Part shown: positions 60,159 through 64,000 of the stretch, one piece after another
Layout of the letters: each line of letters starts with the position of its first letter
Position numbering within the stretch: position 1 is the stretch's first letter
From: Paracentrotus lividus
Lineage: Eukaryota > Echinodermata > Echinoidea > Camarodonta > Echinidae
DNA: 64,000 nt
Assembly: GCA_940671915.1 (NCBI GenBank)
Contig: CALNVZ010002974.1
Span: forward strand, 20,987,017 to 21,051,016
Direction of reading: 5' to 3'
Made by a program: the position numbers and the translations under genes
The notes under the pieces: generated by a model
Databases searched by the model: none
What the model saw: only the letters and a program-made list of their open reading frames with translations
Told to the model about the DNA's origin: nothing

Positions 60159-60393
60159 ATGCTGCAGTCACACAGGCACTTACGTTGAGTTACGTCCGGT
60201 TGCGTCCAAAAATTATTTTCTTTTCTGCGGATCCCCTCGGATGCCTTCCCATCATAGTCAGCAGTGGAAATAGTGATAATTTCGTTCATCTAATAGAACA
60301 AAGAAATACACAAGAAATGATAGAATAAAAGATGTAAGAAGGATAAAACAACAAATACGTAACTAAACGTAAGTGTCTGTGTGACTGTAGCAT
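60159..60393. mobile_element. MITE with ATGCTGCAGTCACACAGGCAC ends
   Basis: The left 28 bases (ATGCTGCAGTCACACAGG...) are mirrored at the right end (...CTGTGTGACTGTAGCAT) with two or three mismatches. 235 bp, no coding capacity. Only nine bases separate it from the next MITE. Confidence 0.72.
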
Positions 60394-60402
60394 AATAGTT
60401 CT

Positions 60403-60643
60403 AATGCGGCGGTCACAACTCGTCGTAGGCTACGGGGCACGTGCCATCAACGTAGCCAGCGTTGCATGTACAATGCACGCACAGGTCCTGGGTCAACTTC
60501 TACGATTCCTGCGTTTCTGTAGTAAGGGTATTGTAAAAATTTCATGTACGTCGTACATGCATTGTACCTGCAAGGTACCTCCGCTGCACGAATTTCTACG
60601 AATTCCATCGTAGGGAGTTGCACGTCGAAGGTATACGGCGCAT
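60403..60643. mobile_element. MITE with ATGCGGCGGTCACAACTCG ends, copy 2 (inverted, one end damaged)
   Basis: Left end ATGCGGCGGTCACAACTCG; the interior is the reverse complement of 49879-50132. The right terminal repeat has lost about 15 bases (GTATACGGCG runs straight into CAT). Confidence 0.75.
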
Positions 60644-61052
60644 TATATAACACGTATATCAACACCATACTGTATGTATCATTCGTATATTTCCGGGAAA
60701 GAGATATTAGTACATATCAATTATCATTCAAAACAAACATTTAGCTAAGTGGTTCCAATATTAGATATTTTTGTATGATTATTATACAGGGACGATAATG
60801 TTATTCATTCACAGATAATATTTTATATCTGTGCATAGAGAGTTACTAAAATAAATCAACTTTGCCATCAATGGTAACTCTAAACTTGAACCTTTTTTAA
60901 CATTGATGGCACTATAATAACAACTCTTTATGTAATGGGGCCTAGAACTAGTAAAGAAGATGATATTTGGTTATCTCCCCCACCCCCTTAGAAAGTCTCT
61001 TTTTAAAGTAGTTAGATTTTTCTTTTCTTTTCTTTTCTTTCTCTATTACCAG
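60644..61052. other. DNA just upstream of the GPCR 2 TM1 exon
   Basis: Contains the intron end: a TTTTC-rich polypyrimidine tract (61014-61045) and acceptor TTACCAG at 61046-61052. No N-terminal exon was found here. Confidence 0.6.
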
Positions 61053-61266
61053 CCTCTTCATCATAATGCCTGGTGCCATTTTGGCAAATGGTGTGGCAAT
61101 ATTCATCATCCTACGAACGCCCAGTCTACGAAAACACACCCATAACCTCCTGATTCTATCTCTTAATATTGCGGACCTTGGAGTGGCCCTTTTCACCATG
61201 CCATATGCAATGGTATCTGTCTTCGATGGCGGGAAATTCCTCATGACAACCCCAGATGTATGCCAG
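61053..61266 (+). CDS. GPCR 2 exon: TM1, loop 1, TM2
   Basis: Acceptor TTACCAG|C, donor GCCAG|GTAGGC, 214 nt. LFIIMPGAILANGVAIFIIL is TM1, RTPSLRKHTHN loop 1, LLILSLNIADLGVALF TM2, and the exon ends at DVCQ. The ATG at 61066 is an internal Met in TM1, not a start. Confidence 0.92.
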
Positions 61267-61365
61267 GTAGGCTTAAATTAGATGTCATAATTTAATGCTC
61301 TGTGTATCATGCAAAGATTATGGCATCAATGATATGGATGAAAAAAAGGCCAGCACTGTTCTATT

Positions 61366-61423
<58 letters not shown>

Positions 61424-63822
61424 CATGATAAGGTATCCTCTTACTTTGAATAAAAAGCAATTTATCAAACAGAAAACATTTTAAAAACGTAGGAACTTAT
61501 TCTTATACTTATAATGAAATTACTACTGGAGTGCCCCAGGGATCAAATTTGGGTCCACTTTTATTCCTAATTGACATGAATGACTTGCCTTCCGTAAGCG
61601 ATGTATTATCTTCAATTTTATTTGCTGATGATGCCACTTTATTTCTGACTGGAAAAGACCCTGTAATAATTAACAATTTACTTAACAAGGAATTAAGAAA
61701 GATATATAAATGGTTTAATGCCAATAAATTTTTGATTAACTTTGATAAAACTAACTACGTCATTTTAAAGACTAGAGACAAGCATATCGATGAAAGTGCA
61801 ATAAATATATCTGTAGATGGTGAAGAGATAAAAAAGTGTAATTCCGTAAATTTTTAGGAATCTATATATAGACTGTGACTTAACTCAGAAAAATCACATT
61901 AACTATATTTCTAGTAAAATAGCGAGAGTTATTGGAGTCATTAATAGACTAAAACATTTGTTACACATTCGTGTTCATATTAACTTATATAACACCGTGA
62001 TATTGCCAGATTTGAATTATTGTATCATTTTATGGGGAGGCTGGGCTTCCTATTTGTTCAAAAAAGTATTCGTTTTGCAACAAAAAAAGTTGTTAGGATA
62101 ATTATAAACTCTTCATAATTATAATTCTCATACTGATAAAATATTTCTAAAACTAAATATTCTGAAATCTGTTACCTCTTTTATGTTTTTGTTTTTGAAA
62201 AGTGCACTTCTTTCTTGTTGTAATAATTATATTGTCTCAAATAAAACTATAAATACATATAACACTAGAAAACTCTGAAAATATATGTATGTATTCCCAG
62301 AACTAAATATAATTTCTCTAGAACTGTTATTAGATAGAAGGGACCGGCTATGTGGAACAATTTAACAGAAAGCCTTAAAAATTTCACTTCTTTATCTTCC
62401 TTGAAACGTAATTTTAAACTGGAACATTTAACCTCTCTTAAGTAACTGCCTGTAAGTCTTTTTGTGTTTGTTTTGTTTTGTTTTCATCCTTTTTTTTTTT
62501 TTTTTTTTTGTGAGTTTAAACAATGTAGTAAAAAAAAAGGGATTAGCCATGCTTTTTGCTGGTCCCTCCATCCGCTACATTGTCTCTTTTTTATTTCATA
62601 TATTGTACATTGTTCTATTATATATTATGTAAGAAATGTTTGTATCTATATCAGTATGCTACTTTGTTTTTCCTAATGTTTGTAAATATGTCTTTTTAAT
62701 GGATGAGAAAATAAATGAACTGACACTGAAAATCATGATTTATTTAGGCCCCTATAACTCCCTATGTATAAAGTTTTCTCAATCCATGTTCCTAGTTCCT
62801 CTAACAATAACAATAGGTCTCAAAACTTATTGAATAAGCCCCATACTACTTTTAATCACACCATATGGTGTATGGTTTCTTAATATTCAAAATATAATTC
62901 AAGCTTTTAAAACTTTCATGTTGGATGCAGTCTCGCACTTAATTTACAGAATTAACGTAAGAACACAATGAAGTTTTGACACGATTAAGGCACAACGTAT
63001 CGTGTTTCTATTAGCAATAAGCTGCTGGTTGCGCAATAAATAGTATTTTATAATTCAAGATGCCATCATTATAATCCTCTCATGGTTAAGAACAAAGAGG
63101 CATATTGCCTATCATTTTCTATTCTTGTTTCATATCATTTAAAGCTTCCTGAAACTTAATACAAAGTCTAAACTTACTTTTCTTGTAGGTCAATGGCTTC
63201 CTGGCTGTCTTCTTCACCTTCGCTCTCCCATTATGTATCCTCGTCATCACATTAGAGCGATTCCTGGTCGTCAATCTCTCGCACATATTCCCTCGAAGTC
63301 GAAGACGCGTCTACATGTTCATCGCAACGACCTGGGCAACATCCTTGACGGCAGCAATCCTTCCCTTCACACCCGCAGGCTCGCCCTATCGCTACATCGC
63401 AACCACCAGACACTGCTCACCATACTGGCTAGATCCTATCTTCTATGCAGCAGGATTACTCCTGCTTGCAGGTGAAATCCCCTTGCTCTTGCTCCTGTAT
63501 GCAGCCATTGTGTATAACCTCAAGAAGGCTGGCATGAACCTCCAGAAAACCCAACGCAGCTATGGGGATTTGCCGAAGACATCATCTTACATCAAAGACC
63601 AATCGGCCTTCAGCGGTGATGACATCGCTTCTTCACAGCAAGGAGACCATGGGGCTAACGAATCGGAGGCTGCTGTGACTTCAGCCGACTTCTCTGGAAC
63701 TGTGGTGTCCATATCAACGGGTGTGGTGACACGATCAAAGAGTAAGCTCAAAGGGAGGCGAAAGAGAAGTTTTGGTGCCAGGCGAAGGCAGTGGTCGGCA
63801 CAGAAAAGAGTTGCAGCCATTG
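61053..63822 (+). CDS. Rhodopsin-type (class A) GPCR, paralogue of GPCR 1, partial
   Basis: Two exons are certain: 61053-61266 (TM1-TM2) and 63189-63822 (TM3 to third loop), phases 2, 0 and 1 as in GPCR 1. The first exon aligns with the 71 residues of its paralogue without a gap, sharing the TM1 Asn, IADLG in TM2 and the loop-1 Cys. The second has VNGFLAVFF, an ERF variant of DRY, HCSPYW in loop 2 and YAAIVYNLKK in TM5. The third loop is shorter than in GPCR 1 and strongly basic near its end (KLKGRRKRSFGARRR). The N-terminal exon is not placed and the TM6-TM7 exon lies beyond 64000. It should be a plasma-membrane receptor; the ligand is unknown. Transcription diverges from GPCR 1. Confidence 0.9.
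61369..61417 (+). repeat. (TA)n microsatellite in the GPCR 2 intron
   Basis: About 48 bases of uninterrupted TA repeat just before the retrotransposon fragment. Confidence 0.97.
61440..62735 (+). mobile_element. 5'-truncated non-LTR retrotransposon (CR1/L2/Jockey-like), dead
   Basis: The reverse transcriptase fingers-palm is readable: LSNRKHFKN, then GVPQGSNLGPLLFLI, then the catalytic FADDATLF and WFNANKFLINFDKTNYVILK. The frame breaks near 61855 and resumes in another frame as FLGIYIDCDLTQKNHINYIS and NTVILPDLNYCIILWGG, the usual C-terminal part. A late WNNLTESLKNFTSLSSLKR piece precedes a stop near 62443. The 3' end is AATAAATGAACTGACACTG, a typical tail. The endonuclease and most of the enzyme are missing, so it cannot move. 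It sits in the GPCR 2 intron in sense orientation. Confidence 0.88.
62736..63188. other. Rest of the GPCR 2 intron, nothing recognised
   Basis: AT-rich intron sequence ending in the acceptor at 63187-63188. Confidence 0.6.
63189..63822 (+). CDS. GPCR 2 exon: TM3 to third intracellular loop
   Basis: Acceptor TCTTGTAG|GTC and donor ATTG|GTAAGT, 634 nt. TM3 ends ITLERFLVV; TM4 has TTWATSLTAAILPF; HCSPYW lies in loop 2; TM5 runs EIPLLLLLYAAIVY. The end KRVAAIG matches KRVAIMG of GPCR 1 at the same junction. Confidence 0.93.
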
Positions 63823-63965
63823 GTAAGTAATTTGTCCATGTTATTGTAGCATGTAGATTTTTTTTTAGTTTCCAGGCGAATATTATGCAAGGCTGACACT
63901 TGCACGATTCCGTGGCAAACATTGGCACGACTCGAGTCGTGCCAGTGCGCAAACTAGTCGTAAAG

Positions 63966-64000
63966 GGCCTGTCCCACAGAAGGCGATCGTTGTGGCGACG
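63966..64000. mobile_element. Possible start of a further repeat at the right edge
   Basis: GGGCCTGTCCCACAGAAGGC is GC-rich and unlike the intron around it, and resembles the ends of inverted-repeat elements. It is cut by the window edge, so this is a guess. Confidence 0.25.

Noticed and set aside
61066..61281. ATG at 61066 as the start of GPCR 2
   Set aside because: It lies inside TM1, after a good splice acceptor, and the paralogue shows an upstream exon.
63587..63952. 121-codon minus-strand frame opposite GPCR 2
   Set aside because: Antisense shadow of the receptor exon 63189-63822.

Overview
The window looks like nuclear DNA of a marine invertebrate, most likely an echinoderm such as a sea urchin. 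The reasons are short coding exons in AT-rich DNA with GT-AG introns, very dense short inverted-repeat transposons, a CR1/L2-type retroposon, and rhodopsin-type receptor genes of the sort that is greatly expanded in echinoderms. The species call is inference; no database could be searched. There is no bacterial operon, phage, CRISPR array or rRNA.

Layout. (1) 1-1867: unique, mostly non-coding. (2) 1868-16807: about 14.9 kb carrying, on the minus strand (2380-8213), a multi-exon gene for a glycolipid transfer protein (GLTP) family member, followed by nested short transposons. (3) 16811-31364: a second head-to-tail copy of the same 14.9 kb. It differs mainly by scattered one-base indels, including several in the GLTP exons. 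(4) 31361-32478, a 25-N gap (32479-32503), then the same 1.1 kb again at 32505-33660. The simplest reading is that 16811-32478 is one unpolished long-read gap fill that overlaps the contigs on both sides, so the duplication is probably an assembly artefact. (5) 35405-43635, minus strand: a complete four-exon class A GPCR gene, predicted at 475 aa. (6) 43.6-61.0 kb: intergenic DNA packed with MITEs, foldback elements and tRNA-like pieces. (7) 61053-63822 and beyond, plus strand: a second, paralogous GPCR gene in head-to-head orientation, with a 5'-truncated non-LTR retrotransposon in its intron. Its last exon lies beyond the right edge.

The two GPCR genes share intron positions, intron phases and an identical 214-nt TM1-TM2 exon length, so they are duplicates. 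Both encode plasma-membrane receptors with unknown ligands. The GLTP-type protein would move glycosphingolipids between membranes; an upstream exon encodes a membrane anchor that may belong to it. The three genes show no evident pathway link. Everything else recognised is repeat DNA, several of the elements nested inside one another.
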